Shown piece by piece: positions 15,882-24,862 of a DNA stretch of 64,000 nt. A model generated the notes under the pieces. It worked only from the letters and a program-made list of their open reading frames with translations. It searched no databases and was not told the origin of the DNA. A program made the translations under genes and the position numbers. Numbering within the stretch: position 1 is the stretch's first letter; each line of letters starts with the position of its first letter. Source of the DNA: Allobosea sp. BK604 (GTDB lineage Bacteria; Pseudomonadota; Alphaproteobacteria; Rhizobiales; Beijerinckiaceae); contig NZ_SLZF01000006.1 of NCBI RefSeq assembly GCF_004341515.1, positions 1-64,000 of the forward strand, given 5' to 3'.

Positions 15882-16628
15882 ATGATGACAGCGACGATGC
15901 TCGACAGCGCGGATGTAGACCTGGCCCCCGAGGAGAGCCGCAGCGAGCCCCTGCGCGGCTCGGCCTCGCTGCATGACGGGCTGCTGGCGGCCCTGCGCGA
16001 CTATATCGTCGAAGGCAATCTGGCGGATGGTGCGCGCGTGCCCGAACGCCTGCTCTGCGAGAAATTCGGCATCTCGCGCACGCCGCTGCGCGAGGCGCTG
16101 AAGGTGCTGGCGGCGGAGGGGTTGATCGACCTCCTGCCCAATCGCGGCGCGCGTGTGCGCTCGCTCAGCAGCGAGGATCTGCGCGAGCTTTTCGACGTGA
16201 TGGGCGGGCTCGAGGCCCTGGCCGGGCGCCTTGCCTGCGAGCGGATCAGCGACGAGGAGGTCGCGCAGATCGAGCAGGTCCATCACGACATGTACCGCTT
16301 CTATATCCGCCGCGACATGCACGGCTATTTCCAGTGCAACCAGGCGATCCACCGCATGATCGTCGAAGCCGCAGGCAATGCGACGCTGTCGGCGACCTAT
16401 GCCAATTTCGCCGGGCGGATCAGGCGCGTGCGCTATTCCGCCAATCTCGACAAGGAGCGCGACCGCTGGGGCGAGGCGATGCGCGAGCACGAGGCGATCC
16501 TCGACGCACTGCGCCGGCGGGCCGGCAGCGAGCTCAGCGACATCATGTTCCAGCACCTGCGCAACAAGCGGAAGGCGGCGCAGCATATCGGCGAGGCGCA
16601 GGCGCTGGAGGGGGACGCCTCGCGCTAG
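15882..16628 (+). CDS. GntR family transcriptional regulator, FCD domain
   Basis: This 248-residue regulator has an N-terminal winged helix. GARVPERLLCEKFGISRTPLR-EALKVLAAEGLIDLLPNRGA is the classic FadR/GntR DNA-binding segment. It is followed by a helical FCD effector domain (about 110-235) with candidate metal ligands in VHHDMYRFY, NQAIHRMIV and MREHEAIL. FCD regulators are usually relieved from DNA by a small organic acid. Its position between the divergent aminotransferase and the forward tctCBA operon, plus the shared upstream motif, suggests it controls both. ATGs at 15882, 15885 and 15897 are possible starts; a longer frame from 15834 lacks support. Confidence 0.9.
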   Translation: MMTATMLDSADVDLAPEESRSEPLRGSASLHDGLLAALRDYIVEGNLADGARVPERLLCEKFGISRTPLREALKVLAAEGLIDLLPNRGARVRSLSSEDLRELFDVMGGLEALAGRLACERISDEEVAQIEQVHHDMYRFYIRRDMHGYFQCNQAIHRMIVEAAGNATLSATYANFAGRIRRVRYSANLDKERDRWGEAMREHEAILDALRRRAGSELSDIMFQHLRNKRKAAQHIGEAQALEGDASR

Positions 16629-16635
16629 GGCGCAG

Positions 16636-16804
16636 CCTCCCTTCTCCCCTTGCGGGCGAAGGTGGCAGCGCGAAGCGGTGACGGATGAGGGGTCGCGCGA
16701 CGGTCGAAGCGCCGGCGCCTGGCGAACTCCCTCATCGGACAGCGCGGCGCGACCCCTCATCCGGCGCTTCGCGCCACCTTCTCCCGCAAGGGGAGAAGGA
16801 AGGG
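16636..16804. repeat. Inverted pair of 'CTTCTCCC' repeats (family R3)
   Basis: CCTCCCTTCTCCCCTTGCGG...GATGAGGGGTCGCGC (left) mirrors GCGCGACCCCTCATCC...CTCCCGCAAGGGGAGAAGG (right), making a long interrupted inverted repeat after gntR. The right half here is the simple form, TTCTCCCGCAAGGGGAGAA, without the 70-bp insert seen at 1.2 and 28.8 kb. Confidence 0.85.
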
Positions 16805-16816
16805 CCGAACTCCGCC

Positions 16817-16856
16817 TTCAATCCGGTCGTCTTCACTTTTCGGATTGAATGCAAAA
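16817..16856 (+). promoter_or_regulatory. Inverted repeat and GntR-type motif upstream of tctC
   Basis: A perfect 9-bp inverted repeat TTCAATCCG (16817-16825) / CGGATTGAA (16841-16849) with a 15-bp spacer overlaps TGAATGCAAAA (16846-16856). The latter is identical to the motif next to the aminotransferase gene. An AT-rich run (AAAATTTTTTGATTCTA) follows. This is a likely operator/promoter for the tct operon. Confidence 0.5.
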
Positions 16857-16919
16857 TTTTTTGATTCTAGGCTCCCTCCCATAGCGCCGTCAGAGTGCAT
16901 CACTGGGAGGATCTGGAAG

Positions 16920-17903
16920 ATGAAGCAGCATTGGCTTGCCGCATGTGCGGCGCTCGTTGCCGGCGCCGGCCCGGCTTTGGCCTGGGAGCCGACCAAGGCG
17001 ATCGAGATCGTCGTGCCCTTCGCGGCCGGCGGCGCCTCCGACCAGATGGCGCGGACGATGCAGGGCATCATCCAGAAGCACAACCTGACCTCGCAGCCGA
17101 TCATCGTCGTCAACAAGCCGGCCGCCGGCGGCGCCGAGGGCATGCTCGACATCCAGAAATCCTCGGGCGATCCGCACAAGCTGATCACCACCTCGAGCGG
17201 CGTCTTCATGACGCCGATGGCGACCAAGCTGCCGCTGAACTGGACCGACTACACGCCCGTCGCGATGATGGCGCAGGATTCCTTCGTGCTCTGGGTCAAC
17301 GCCAAGTCGCCCTACCAGAAGGTCTCCGACTTCATGGAGGCGGCCAAGAAGGCGGCGCCGCCGCTCAAGGTCGGCGGCACCTCCTCGAAGCGCGAGGACA
17401 ACCTGATCGTCTTCGCCATGGAGAAGGTCGGCGGCGTCAAGCTCGCCTTCATCCCGCATAACAGCGGCGGCCAGACCACGACCCAGCTCGCCGGCAACCA
17501 TATCGAGGCCAGCACCAACAACCCGGCCGAGGATGTCGCCAACTGGCGCGGCGGCGCGACGCGCCCGCTCTGCGTCTTCTCGGACCAGCAGATGACCTAC
17601 AAGGAGCCGGTGGCCGACGGGAAATCCTGGGCCGATATCCCGACCTGCCCGTCGCAGGGACTGAACGTCACCTACCAGATGCTGCGCGGCATGTTCATGC
17701 CCGGGAAGGTCACCAAGGACCAGCAGGCCTTCTACGTCGACATGTTCAAGAAGATCTCGCAGACGCCCGAGTGGAAGGAATATCTTGCCCGCTCCGCGCT
17801 GGTGCCCGACTATCGCGACGGCGAGGCCTTCGTCGCCTTCCTCAAGGAGGACGAGGCCAAGCACGAGAAGCTGATGAGCGAAGCCGGCTTCATGGCGAAG
17901 TGA
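16920..17903 (+). CDS. tctC: TctC-type tripartite tricarboxylate transporter substrate-binding protein
   Basis: The 327-residue periplasmic protein begins MKQHWLAACAALVAGAGPAL, a signal peptide probably cut after ALA before WEPTKAIE. The binding-protein (Bug) signature PFAAGGASDQMARTMQ is near the mature N-terminus, followed by VVNKPAAGGAEGM. It should capture a carboxylate such as citrate or another organic acid and hand it to the TctAB membrane pair. GGGAGGATCTGGAAG precedes the ATG. The next gene, tctB, is 162 bp away across a large palindromic repeat, unlike the close tctB-tctA spacing. Confidence 0.9.
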   Translation: MKQHWLAACAALVAGAGPALAWEPTKAIEIVVPFAAGGASDQMARTMQGIIQKHNLTSQPIIVVNKPAAGGAEGMLDIQKSSGDPHKLITTSSGVFMTPMATKLPLNWTDYTPVAMMAQDSFVLWVNAKSPYQKVSDFMEAAKKAAPPLKVGGTSSKREDNLIVFAMEKVGGVKLAFIPHNSGGQTTTQLAGNHIEASTNNPAEDVANWRGGATRPLCVFSDQQMTYKEPVADGKSWADIPTCPSQGLNVTYQMLRGMFMPGKVTKDQQAFYVDMFKKISQTPEWKEYLARSALVPDYRDGEAFVAFLKEDEAKHEKLMSEAGFMAK

Positions 17904-17942
17904 GCGGTCCGTCGTGGCCAGCTACGCTGCACCCGACCACGC

Positions 17943-18049
17943 CGTCATCCCGGCCGGAGAGCAGCGTAGCGCCGGGATCCATCATAAAGCTCCGGAGCCC
18001 TGCGATGGATCCCGGAGCGGCGCGGCTTCGCCGCTCGTCCGGGATGACG
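17943..18049. repeat. Long palindromic repeat between tctC and tctB (family R5)
   Basis: CGTCATCCCGGCCGG...GGGATCCATC pairs with GATGGATCCCGGAGC...CCGGGATGACG; the centre is AAGCTCCGGAGC. The element is about 107 bp, inside the operon, directly after the binding-protein gene. Confidence 0.85.
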
Positions 18050-18065
18050 CCGAGGGAGATCGCTG

Positions 18066-18563
18066 ATGTCGAACCCAGCTGAAACCGAGCCTGAACCCGG
18101 CCTCTCGCGCCGCCCGGTCGAGATCGTCACCGCGCTGATCCTGATTGGGCTCGCCGGACTCGTGCTCTGGGATTCCTATGGCCGCGGCGCCGGCTGGGAT
18201 AATGGCCCGGAGAACGGCTTCTTCCCGGCCCGCGTCGGCTGGCTCTTCCTGGCGGCCTCGCTCTTCATCCTGGTCCAGTCCTTCCGCTCCGAGAACAAGA
18301 TCTTCGTCACCTGGGAGCAGCTCAAGCAGGTCACCCGCGTGCTCGGGCCGCTCGTGCTGTTCGTCGCGCTGATCCAGCCGCTCGGGCTCTATGTCGCCTC
18401 CGCGGCCTTCATCCTCGTCTTCATGGGCGTGGTCGGGACCTCGCGCTGGTGGAGCATCCTGCTCACCGCGATCCTCGTGCCGATCGTCTGCTTCTGGGTC
18501 TTCGAACTGCAATTCCGCGTGCCGCTGCCCAAGGGGCCGCTCGAAGCCGCGCTCGGCTATTGA
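18066..18563 (+). CDS. tctB: TctB-type tripartite tricarboxylate transporter small membrane protein
   Basis: This 165-residue membrane protein has about four hydrophobic helices (ALILIGLAGLVLWDSYG; VGWLFLAASLFILVQSF; LGPLVLFVALIQPLGLYVA; WWSILLTAILVPIVCFWVFE). It has the TctB family motif F(F)P near GPENGFFPARVGW and the terminal FRVPLPKGPLEA. It is the small membrane subunit of a tripartite tricarboxylate transporter. A GAGGGAGA site precedes the ATG. tctA begins 10 bp after its stop. Confidence 0.92.
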   Translation: MSNPAETEPEPGLSRRPVEIVTALILIGLAGLVLWDSYGRGAGWDNGPENGFFPARVGWLFLAASLFILVQSFRSENKIFVTWEQLKQVTRVLGPLVLFVALIQPLGLYVASAAFILVFMGVVGTSRWWSILLTAILVPIVCFWVFELQFRVPLPKGPLEAALGY

Positions 18564-18573
18564 GAGGTGATCG

Positions 18574-20100
18574 ATGGATGATTTTGCCTCGCTGATCACC
18601 GGCTTCCAGGTCGCGTTGTCCTGGCAGAATGTCGGCTTCATGGCGATCGGCGTGGTGCTCGGCATCATCGTCGGCGTGCTTCCCGGGCTCGGCGGCCCGA
18701 ACGGCGTCGCGATCCTGCTGCCGCTCACCTTCGGCATGGACCCGACCTCGGCGATCATCCTGCTCTCCTCGATCTATTGGGGGGCGCTGTTCGGCGGGGC
18801 GATCACCTCGATCCTGTTCAACATCCCCGGCGAGGCGTGGTCGGTCGCGACCACATTCGACGGCTACCCGATGGCGGTGCAGGGCAAGGCGGCGGAAGCG
18901 CTGACGGCCGCCTTCACCGCCTCCTTCATCGGCGCGCTCGCCGGCGTGGTGCTGATCACCTTCGTCGCGCCACTGGTCGCCGAGTTCGCGCTGCGCTTCG
19001 GCCCGGCCGAGTTCTTCGCCGTGTTCCTTTTGACCTTCTGCTCCTTCATCGGCATGGGCCGCGAGAACCGGGCCAAGATCCTGGCCTCGCTCTGCATCGG
19101 CTTCCTGCTCGCGGCGGTGGGTCTCGACTCGATCTCGGGCGACCTGCGCATGACCTTCGGCTCGACCGAGCTGATGCGCGGCTTCGACTTCCTGATCGTC
19201 GTCATCGGCCTGTTCGGCGTCAGCGAGATCCTGCTCACCGTCGAGGAAGGCCTCGTCTTCAAGGGCAAACAGGCCCGGATCGACCTGATGGTCGTGCTGC
19301 GGACCTGGGCCGGGCTGCCGCGCTACTGGCTCACCCTCGCCCGCTCCTGCCTCGTCGGCATGTGGATGGGCGTGACGCCGGGCGGCGCCATCGCCGCCTC
19401 GTTCATGGGCTATGGGCTCGCCAAGCGCTTCTCCAAGCGCGGCAAGAATTTCGGCAAGGGCGAGATCGAGGGCGTGCTGGCGCCGGAGACCGCGGCGCAT
19501 GCCGCCGGCACCTCGGCGCTGCTGCCGATGCTGGCGCTCGGCATTCCCGGCTCGGCGACGGCCGCGGTGCTGCTCGGCGGCCTGCTGGTCTGGGGCCTCC
19601 AGCCCGGCCCGATGCTCTTCGTCGAGCAGAAGGATTTCGTCTGGGGCCTGATCGCCTCGATGTATCTCGGCAATCTCGCCGGGTTGATCATCGTGCTGGC
19701 GACCGTGCCGCTCTTCGCCGCGATCATGCGGATTCCGTTCTCCTATGTCGCGCCGGTCATCCTGATCGTCTGCGCCATCGGCGCCTATACGATCTCGAAC
19801 TCGATCTTCGACATCTGGCTGATGCTGATCTTCGGCGTCGTCGGCTACGTCTTCAAGAAGCTCGATTTCCCGCTGGCGCCACTTGTGCTGGCCCTGGTGC
19901 TGGGCGACCGGGCCGAGGATGCGTTCCGGCAGGCCCTGCTCGGCTCGGCCGGCAGCCTCAACGTGTTCTACGCCAACGGGCTCGTCACGACGCTGGTCGT
20001 GCTGGCGCTGATGCTGCTGTGCTGGGGGCCGGTCTCGGATCTGATCGGCGCCGTGCGCAATCGCGGACGCGCAAGCAAGGCGGCGGAAGCGGCCGAGTAA
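18574..20100 (+). CDS. tctA: TctA-type tripartite tricarboxylate transporter large permease
   Basis: The 508-residue protein has about 11-12 membrane helices. It has the TctA signature regions GVLPGLGGPNGVAILLPLTF, SSIYWGALFGGAITSILFNIPGEA and AGTSALLPMLALGIPGSATAAVLLGGL. It is the large, substrate-translocating subunit working with TctB and the binding protein TctC, driven by an ion gradient. GAGAGGTG lies upstream of the ATG. A fragment of a palindromic repeat and then a 2-hydroxyacid dehydrogenase gene follow on the same strand, suggesting the imported acid is oxidised by it. Confidence 0.95.
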   Translation: MDDFASLITGFQVALSWQNVGFMAIGVVLGIIVGVLPGLGGPNGVAILLPLTFGMDPTSAIILLSSIYWGALFGGAITSILFNIPGEAWSVATTFDGYPMAVQGKAAEALTAAFTASFIGALAGVVLITFVAPLVAEFALRFGPAEFFAVFLLTFCSFIGMGRENRAKILASLCIGFLLAAVGLDSISGDLRMTFGSTELMRGFDFLIVVIGLFGVSEILLTVEEGLVFKGKQARIDLMVVLRTWAGLPRYWLTLARSCLVGMWMGVTPGGAIAASFMGYGLAKRFSKRGKNFGKGEIEGVLAPETAAHAAGTSALLPMLALGIPGSATAAVLLGGLLVWGLQPGPMLFVEQKDFVWGLIASMYLGNLAGLIIVLATVPLFAAIMRIPFSYVAPVILIVCAIGAYTISNSIFDIWLMLIFGVVGYVFKKLDFPLAPLVLALVLGDRAEDAFRQALLGSAGSLNVFYANGLVTTLVVLALMLLCWGPVSDLIGAVRNRGRASKAAEAAE

Positions 20101-20119
20101 CTTGTACGAGCTATCACAC

Positions 20120-20160
20120 CGTCATCCCGGACAGGCAGCGATGCTGCGCGGGGCCGGCGT
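20120..20160. repeat. Partial palindromic repeat (family R5)
   Basis: CGTCATCCCGGACAGGCAGC and GATGCTGCGCGGGGCCGG resemble the left arm and stem of the 17.9-kb element. The right arm is missing. It lies between tctA and the dehydrogenase gene. Confidence 0.55.
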
Positions 20161-20188
20161 TCTGATTTCAAGACTGGACTGACACGCG

Positions 20189-23110
20189 ATGACCCATGCC
20201 GCTCCCCTCGCCAAGCAGGGCTCGCGCAATCTCGGACTGGAACGGCGGCTTGCCCAGGCGCTCGAAGGCGAGGTCCGCTTCGACGCCTTCACCCGCGGCC
20301 GCTACGCCACCGACGCCTCGATCTATCAGATCATCCCGCAGGGCATCGCGTTCCCGAAGACCGAAGCCGATATCGCCGCCGCGCTCCAGATCGCGGCCGA
20401 GCACGGCGTGCCGGTGATCGCGCGCGGCGGCGGCACCTCGCAGAACGGCCAGCCGATCGGCGATGCGCTGATCCTCGACATGAGCCGGCATTTCAACGCG
20501 ATCCGCGACTATGACCCGGCCTCGGGCACCGTCTCGGTCGCGCCCGGAATCGTGCTGGAGCAGCTCAACGGCTTCGTGAAAAAGGACGGGCTGTTCTTCC
20601 CGGTCGAGCCCTCGACCGCGAGCCGCTGCACCATCGGCGGCATGGCCGGCAACAACTCGTCGGGCGCGCGCTCGCTGCGCTACGGCAAGATGGTCGACAA
20701 TGTCCTCGCCCTGCGCGCGCAATTCCATGATGGCGAGGCCTTCGCGCTCGGCGACACGCCCGTCGGCGACAATGCCTCCGTGCGCGCCCGCGATCTGATG
20801 ACCCGCATGCTCAAGCTCGCCGACACGCATCGCGACGAGATCGAGCGCATCTTCCCGAAGGTGCAGCGCCGCGTCGGCGGCTATAATCTCGACGAATTGC
20901 TGCCGGCGCGGCCGAACCTGTCGCATCTCCTGGTCGGTTCGGAGGGCACGCTCGCCATCACCACCGAGGCGACGCTGAAGCTCTCGGCCTTGCCGACGCA
21001 TCGCGTCATGGGCGTCTGCCATTTCCCGAGTTTCCGGGCGGCGATGGAGACGACGCAGCACGTCGTCGCGCTCGGGCCGGTCGCGGTCGAGCTCGTCGAC
21101 AATAACGTGCTGGTGCTCGGCGCCGATATCCCGCTCTTCGTCAGGACGCTCGCCGACATCACCAGGGGCACGCCGAACTGCCTGCTGCTGGTCGAGTTCG
21201 CCGGCGACGATCTCGATGCGCTGAAGCGCGACCTCAAGCGGCTCGACCAGTGCATGGCCGATCACGGCTTCGCCGATGCGGTGGTCGAGGTGATCGAGCC
21301 CGCCCGGCAGAGGCCGGTCTGGGAGGTGCGCGAGGCCTGCCTCAACATCATGATGTCGATGAAGGGCGACGGGAAGCCGGTCTCCTTCATCGAGGATTGC
21401 GCCGTCCCGCTCGAGCATCTCGCCGATTATACCGACGCGGTGACCGAGCTTTTCGCCAGCCATGGCACGCGCGGCACCTGGTATGCCCATGCCTCGGTCG
21501 GCTGCCTGCATGTCCGCCCGATCCTCAACATGAAGGACGAGGCCGGCGTGAAGGCGATGCGCGGCATCGCCGAGGCCGCCTGCGATCTCGTGCGCCGGTT
21601 CAAGGGCTCCTATTCCGGCGAGCATGGCGACGGCATCTCGCGCTCGGATTTCGTCGAGCCGATGTTCGGCGCGACGCTGACGCGGGCCTTCGAGGAGGTG
21701 AAGGACGGGTTCGACCCCCAGAACTCGCTCAATCCCGGCAAGATCGTCCGCCCCTATCATATGGACGACCGCTCGCTGATGCGCTTCCCGCCCGGCTATG
21801 CCACGCCGATCCCGGCCGAGACGGCGCTCGACTGGTCGGATTGGGGCGGGCTCGGCGGCGCCGTCGAGATGTGCAACAACAACGGCACCTGCCGGAAGAT
21901 GGCGGGCGGGACGATGTGCCCGTCCTACCGCGCCACCAAGGACGAGCAGCACCTGACGCGCGGGCGGGCGAACACGCTGCGCCTCGCCATCTCCGGCCAG
22001 CTCGGCGAGGACGCCTTCACCTCGCAGGAGATGAAGGAGACGCTCGATCTCTGCGTCTCCTGCAAAGGCTGCAAGCGCGACTGCCCGACCGGCGTCGACA
22101 TGGCGCGGATGAAGATCGAGTTCCTGCACCATTACCACGCCCGCCACGGCCTGCCGCTGAAGGAGCGGCTGATCGCCTATTTGCCGCGCTATGCGCCCTG
22201 GGCGGCAAAGCTCGCGCCGCTGATGAACCTGCGCGACCGGATCCCGGCGTTGGCGAGGCTCTCGGAACGCTGGCTCGGCTTCAGCGCCCGGCGCTCGCTG
22301 CCGGTCTGGCGCAAGCCCTGGGCGCAGGGCGGCAAGCCGGCGAATGCGTCGGACGTAAAGGGCGACGGGCGCGACATCGTGCTCTTCGGCGACACGTTCA
22401 ACCGCTATTACGAGCGCGAGAACCTTGAGGCGGCCGAGCGCGTGCTGGCGGCCGGCGGCTATCGCATCCACAAGGTCGAGCCGGCCGATGGCGGCCGCCC
22501 GCTCTGCTGCGGCCGCACCTTCCTCTCGGCAGGGCTGGTCGACGAGGCGCGGGCCGAGGCGAAGCGGACGCTCGAGGCGCTCTCGCCCTATATCGCCAAG
22601 GGCGCCCGCATCGTCGGGCTGGAGCCCTCCTGCCTGCTGACCTTCCGCGACGAGTTCGGCGCGATCCTGCCGAAGGCCGAGAGCGAGCCTGCGGCCAAGG
22701 CCGCCTTCCTGCTGGAGGAGTTGCTGGCTGATGATCTCAAGGCCGGCACGACCACGCTGCCGCTGAAGGATCAGGGCGGCCGCGTCGCGCATCTGCACGG
22801 GCATTGCCACCAGAAGGCCTTCGCGGCGATGGGCGCGGTCGAAGCGACCTTACGCGCCATTCCCGGGCTCGAGGTGAAGCCGATCGAGTCGAGCTGCTGC
22901 GGCATGTCCGGCGCCTTCGGCTATGGCGCCACGACGATGGATGTCTCGCTCGCCATGGCCGAGCTCTCGCTGCTGCCGGCGGTGCGCAAGGCGGGCGCCG
23001 GTGACCTCATCATCGCCGACGGCACGAGCTGCCGCCATCAGATCCATGACGGCGCGAGCCGCGAGGCGCTGCATGTCGCCCGCGTGCTCGACATGGCGCT
23101 GGAGGGCTAG
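20189..23110 (+). CDS. FAD-linked oxidase with C-terminal Fe-S domain (D-2-hydroxyacid dehydrogenase, YdiJ-like)
   Basis: This 973-residue protein has three parts. The N-terminal FAD-binding PCMH domain (about 40-275) has VIARGGGTSQNGQPIGDALI and GGMAGNNSSGARSLRYG. The FAD-oxidase C-terminal domain (about 280-545) includes SGEHGDGISRSDFVE. The Fe-S and CCG part has ferredoxin-like cysteines CVSCKGCKRDCPTGVDMAR, another set NNNGTCRKMAGGTMCPSY, and heterodisulfide-reductase CCG motifs RPLCCGRTF and ESSCCGMSGAFGY. YdiJ-type enzymes oxidise D-2-hydroxyglutarate or D-lactate and pass electrons to the respiratory chain. Coupling to the upstream tct transporter suggests a hydroxyacid taken up from outside; the substrate is not decided by sequence. 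Confidence 0.92.
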   Translation: MTHAAPLAKQGSRNLGLERRLAQALEGEVRFDAFTRGRYATDASIYQIIPQGIAFPKTEADIAAALQIAAEHGVPVIARGGGTSQNGQPIGDALILDMSRHFNAIRDYDPASGTVSVAPGIVLEQLNGFVKKDGLFFPVEPSTASRCTIGGMAGNNSSGARSLRYGKMVDNVLALRAQFHDGEAFALGDTPVGDNASVRARDLMTRMLKLADTHRDEIERIFPKVQRRVGGYNLDELLPARPNLSHLLVGSEGTLAITTEATLKLSALPTHRVMGVCHFPSFRAAMETTQHVVALGPVAVELVDNNVLVLGADIPLFVRTLADITRGTPNCLLLVEFAGDDLDALKRDLKRLDQCMADHGFADAVVEVIEPARQRPVWEVREACLNIMMSMKGDGKPVSFIEDCAVPLEHLADYTDAVTELFASHGTRGTWYAHASVGCLHVRPILNMKDEAGVKAMRGIAEAACDLVRRFKGSYSGEHGDGISRSDFVEPMFGATLTRAFEEVKDGFDPQNSLNPGKIVRPYHMDDRSLMRFPPGYATPIPAETALDWSDWGGLGGAVEMCNNNGTCRKMAGGTMCPSYRATKDEQHLTRGRANTLRLAISGQLGEDAFTSQEMKETLDLCVSCKGCKRDCPTGVDMARMKIEFLHHYHARHGLPLKERLIAYLPRYAPWAAKLAPLMNLRDRIPALARLSERWLGFSARRSLPVWRKPWAQGGKPANASDVKGDGRDIVLFGDTFNRYYERENLEAAERVLAAGGYRIHKVEPADGGRPLCCGRTFLSAGLVDEARAEAKRTLEALSPYIAKGARIVGLEPSCLLTFRDEFGAILPKAESEPAAKAAFLLEELLADDLKAGTTTLPLKDQGGRVAHLHGHCHQKAFAAMGAVEATLRAIPGLEVKPIESSCCGMSGAFGYGATTMDVSLAMAELSLLPAVRKAGAGDLIIADGTSCRHQIHDGASREALHVARVLDMALEG

Positions 23111-23143
23111 CGGATGCTTCGCTCACAAAGTCCGGTCACCCGC

Positions 23144-23230
23144 CGTCATTGCGAGGAGCGCAGCGACGACGCAATCCAGGGGAGTGCGTGAGCCCCTGGA
23201 TGGCTTCGCTGCGCTCGCAGCGAGACTGAC
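23144..23230. repeat. Degenerate palindromic repeat (family R2)
   Basis: CGTCATTGCGAGGAGCG...GACGCAATCCAGGGG on the left faces CCCCTGGATGGCTTCGCTGCG on the right; the final arm has decayed to CGCAGCGAGACTGAC. It lies between the dehydrogenase and beta-propeller genes. Confidence 0.75.
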
Positions 23231-23306
23231 CAGGCGGCCGCTTCCACCATCGCCGGCATTTCCGAACCACAGGCCCGAGCAACGGGCGAAACCAGGGAGG
23301 ATGGAC

Positions 23307-24650
23307 ATGCTACGGATGATGCTTCTGACGGGAGTCGCGGCTTTCGCCGCCTATGGAACGGTGCAGCAGGCAATGGCGAAGGACTATTTCCTGGCGAGCG
23401 GGCGCTGGGACAATGTCGTGCTGGTGATCGACCTCGAGAAGGCGATCGACCCGGCCAATGACGGCACGGCCAAGGCCGTGGTGAACCGGCTCCGGGTCAC
23501 GCCGGATATCGACGCGACCGGCAGCGGCAAGGCCGATACGATCTCCAGCGGCCAGCCGATCAATATCGCGATCGCGCCGGACCAGCGCCGCGCCTATGTG
23601 GTCAACCATTCCGGCCGCTCCAAGCCCGAGGCTGCCGCCGCCTTCCAGCACGGCCATGCCGGCACGGTCACGGTGGTCGACCTGAAAAAGGCGCTCGATC
23701 CCGCCAGCAACAACACGCTCGCCGCGGTCGAGGCCTATATCGAGACCGAGGGCTTCGGCCCGACCGGCTTCGCGATCACGGCCGACGGCAAGCACGCCGT
23801 GCTCGCCCATGCCGAGCGCGAGGGCGACGAGGATGGCGGGCGCCATATCAGCATCGTCGACCTCGCCACCAACAAGGTCATCAGCAAGGTCGAGCAGGCC
23901 TTCGGCAAGCCGGGCTTCCCCTGCCCGCCCGACCCGGTGCCGCATCGCGCGCCCGATCCGAAATTCGGCTGCTTCCCCGATACCAACGGCGTGACGATCA
24001 GCCCGCTCGGCGGCGGCACGATCTTCGGCGCCAATGGCGGCACCGACGATATCTCGGTGATCAGCCTGCAAAAGGCGATCGCGGGCGGTTCAGGCGCGGA
24101 GATCGCGCGGATCCCGATCCAGGCCGGCGGCTTCGGCATCTCGACCAGCCCGGACGGCAAGCTCGTCGCCCATGCCTCGCGCGAGAACGCCCAGACCGAC
24201 ACGCCCGGCAACACGGTCTCGATCATCGATGTCGAGAAGGCGCTGTCGGACCCGGCCAAGGCCGAGGTCGCCCGCGTGCTGGTCGGCACCGACGACAAGG
24301 CCGCGCCGACGCGGCCCTTCGTGGCGGCGTTCCTGCCCGACGGCAAGCGCATCCTCTCCACGCATTTCCGCTCGAACAATATCGACATCATCGATGTCGA
24401 CAAGGCGATCGCCGGCCAGCCGGCGACGATCAAGCGCATCGAGCTGAAGACGCCGGGCGGTGAGCCGTCGCGGCCGCGCGGCATCGCGATCACGCCGGAC
24501 GGGAAATATGCCGCGATCACCGGCGCGCCCAAGGGCAAGCCGAATTCCAGCGTGGTCTGGATCGTCGATCTCGCCAGCTACGACGTGAAGGGCCGCGTCA
24601 CCGAGATCGGCAACGAGAGCTATATGATCGGCGCCTTCCAGGCGAATTGA
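23307..24650 (+). CDS. Secreted YVTN/YncE-like beta-propeller protein
   Basis: The 447-residue protein has an N-terminal signal peptide (MLRMMLLTGVAAFAAYGTVQ, probable cut after AMA). Repeated propeller blades follow, each with a strand such as NVVLVIDLEKAID, TVTVVDLKKALD, HISIVDLATNKV, TVSIIDVEKALSD or NIDIIDVDKAIA, plus DG(K)xxA turns. It should form a periplasmic six- or seven-bladed beta-propeller. Homologues are often bound to redox or surface systems, but no function is known here. AGGGAGG is 7 bp from the ATG at 23307, and overlaps an earlier ATG at 23301, so the later is chosen. It may be the last gene of the tct operon. Confidence 0.83.
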   Translation: MLRMMLLTGVAAFAAYGTVQQAMAKDYFLASGRWDNVVLVIDLEKAIDPANDGTAKAVVNRLRVTPDIDATGSGKADTISSGQPINIAIAPDQRRAYVVNHSGRSKPEAAAAFQHGHAGTVTVVDLKKALDPASNNTLAAVEAYIETEGFGPTGFAITADGKHAVLAHAEREGDEDGGRHISIVDLATNKVISKVEQAFGKPGFPCPPDPVPHRAPDPKFGCFPDTNGVTISPLGGGTIFGANGGTDDISVISLQKAIAGGSGAEIARIPIQAGGFGISTSPDGKLVAHASRENAQTDTPGNTVSIIDVEKALSDPAKAEVARVLVGTDDKAAPTRPFVAAFLPDGKRILSTHFRSNNIDIIDVDKAIAGQPATIKRIELKTPGGEPSRPRGIAITPDGKYAAITGAPKGKPNSSVVWIVDLASYDVKGRVTEIGNESYMIGAFQAN

Positions 24651-24657
24651 GCGACCA

Positions 24658-24749
24658 GAGCATCGGGCCGGATATCGTATCCGGTCCGATGATCCAGGTG
24701 CTCGAGTCGACGCATTTTCTTCACGCGAACCGGTGCCCGCTTCGCTCGG
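24658..24749. repeat. Two palindromic repeats (families R4 and R1)
   Basis: CATCGGGCCGGATA-TCG-TATCCGGTCCGATG (24661-24691; one mismatch in 14-bp arms) is followed by the R1 sequence GCATTTTCTTCACGCGAACC...CTTCGCTCG (about 24712-24749). They follow the propeller gene. Positions 24750-24862 show no gene. Confidence 0.8.
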
Positions 24750-24862
24750 GCGCCTGCGTTTGCGGCGGGCGCCCGTGCAGCCAGTCCCGTAGCTGCGGCC
24801 GCGCTGGAAAGGCTAAAGCTGCCGCGCCTGGCGGCAGGCGCCGGGCCGGATAGCGGCGATTC

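Noticed and set aside
20168..22810. An 880-codon open frame on the minus strand antisense to the FAD/Fe-S dehydrogenase
   Set aside because: It is a codon-bias shadow: the translation is rich in Arg, Gly, Ala and Glu with no recognisable domain, while the opposite strand encodes a well-known family.
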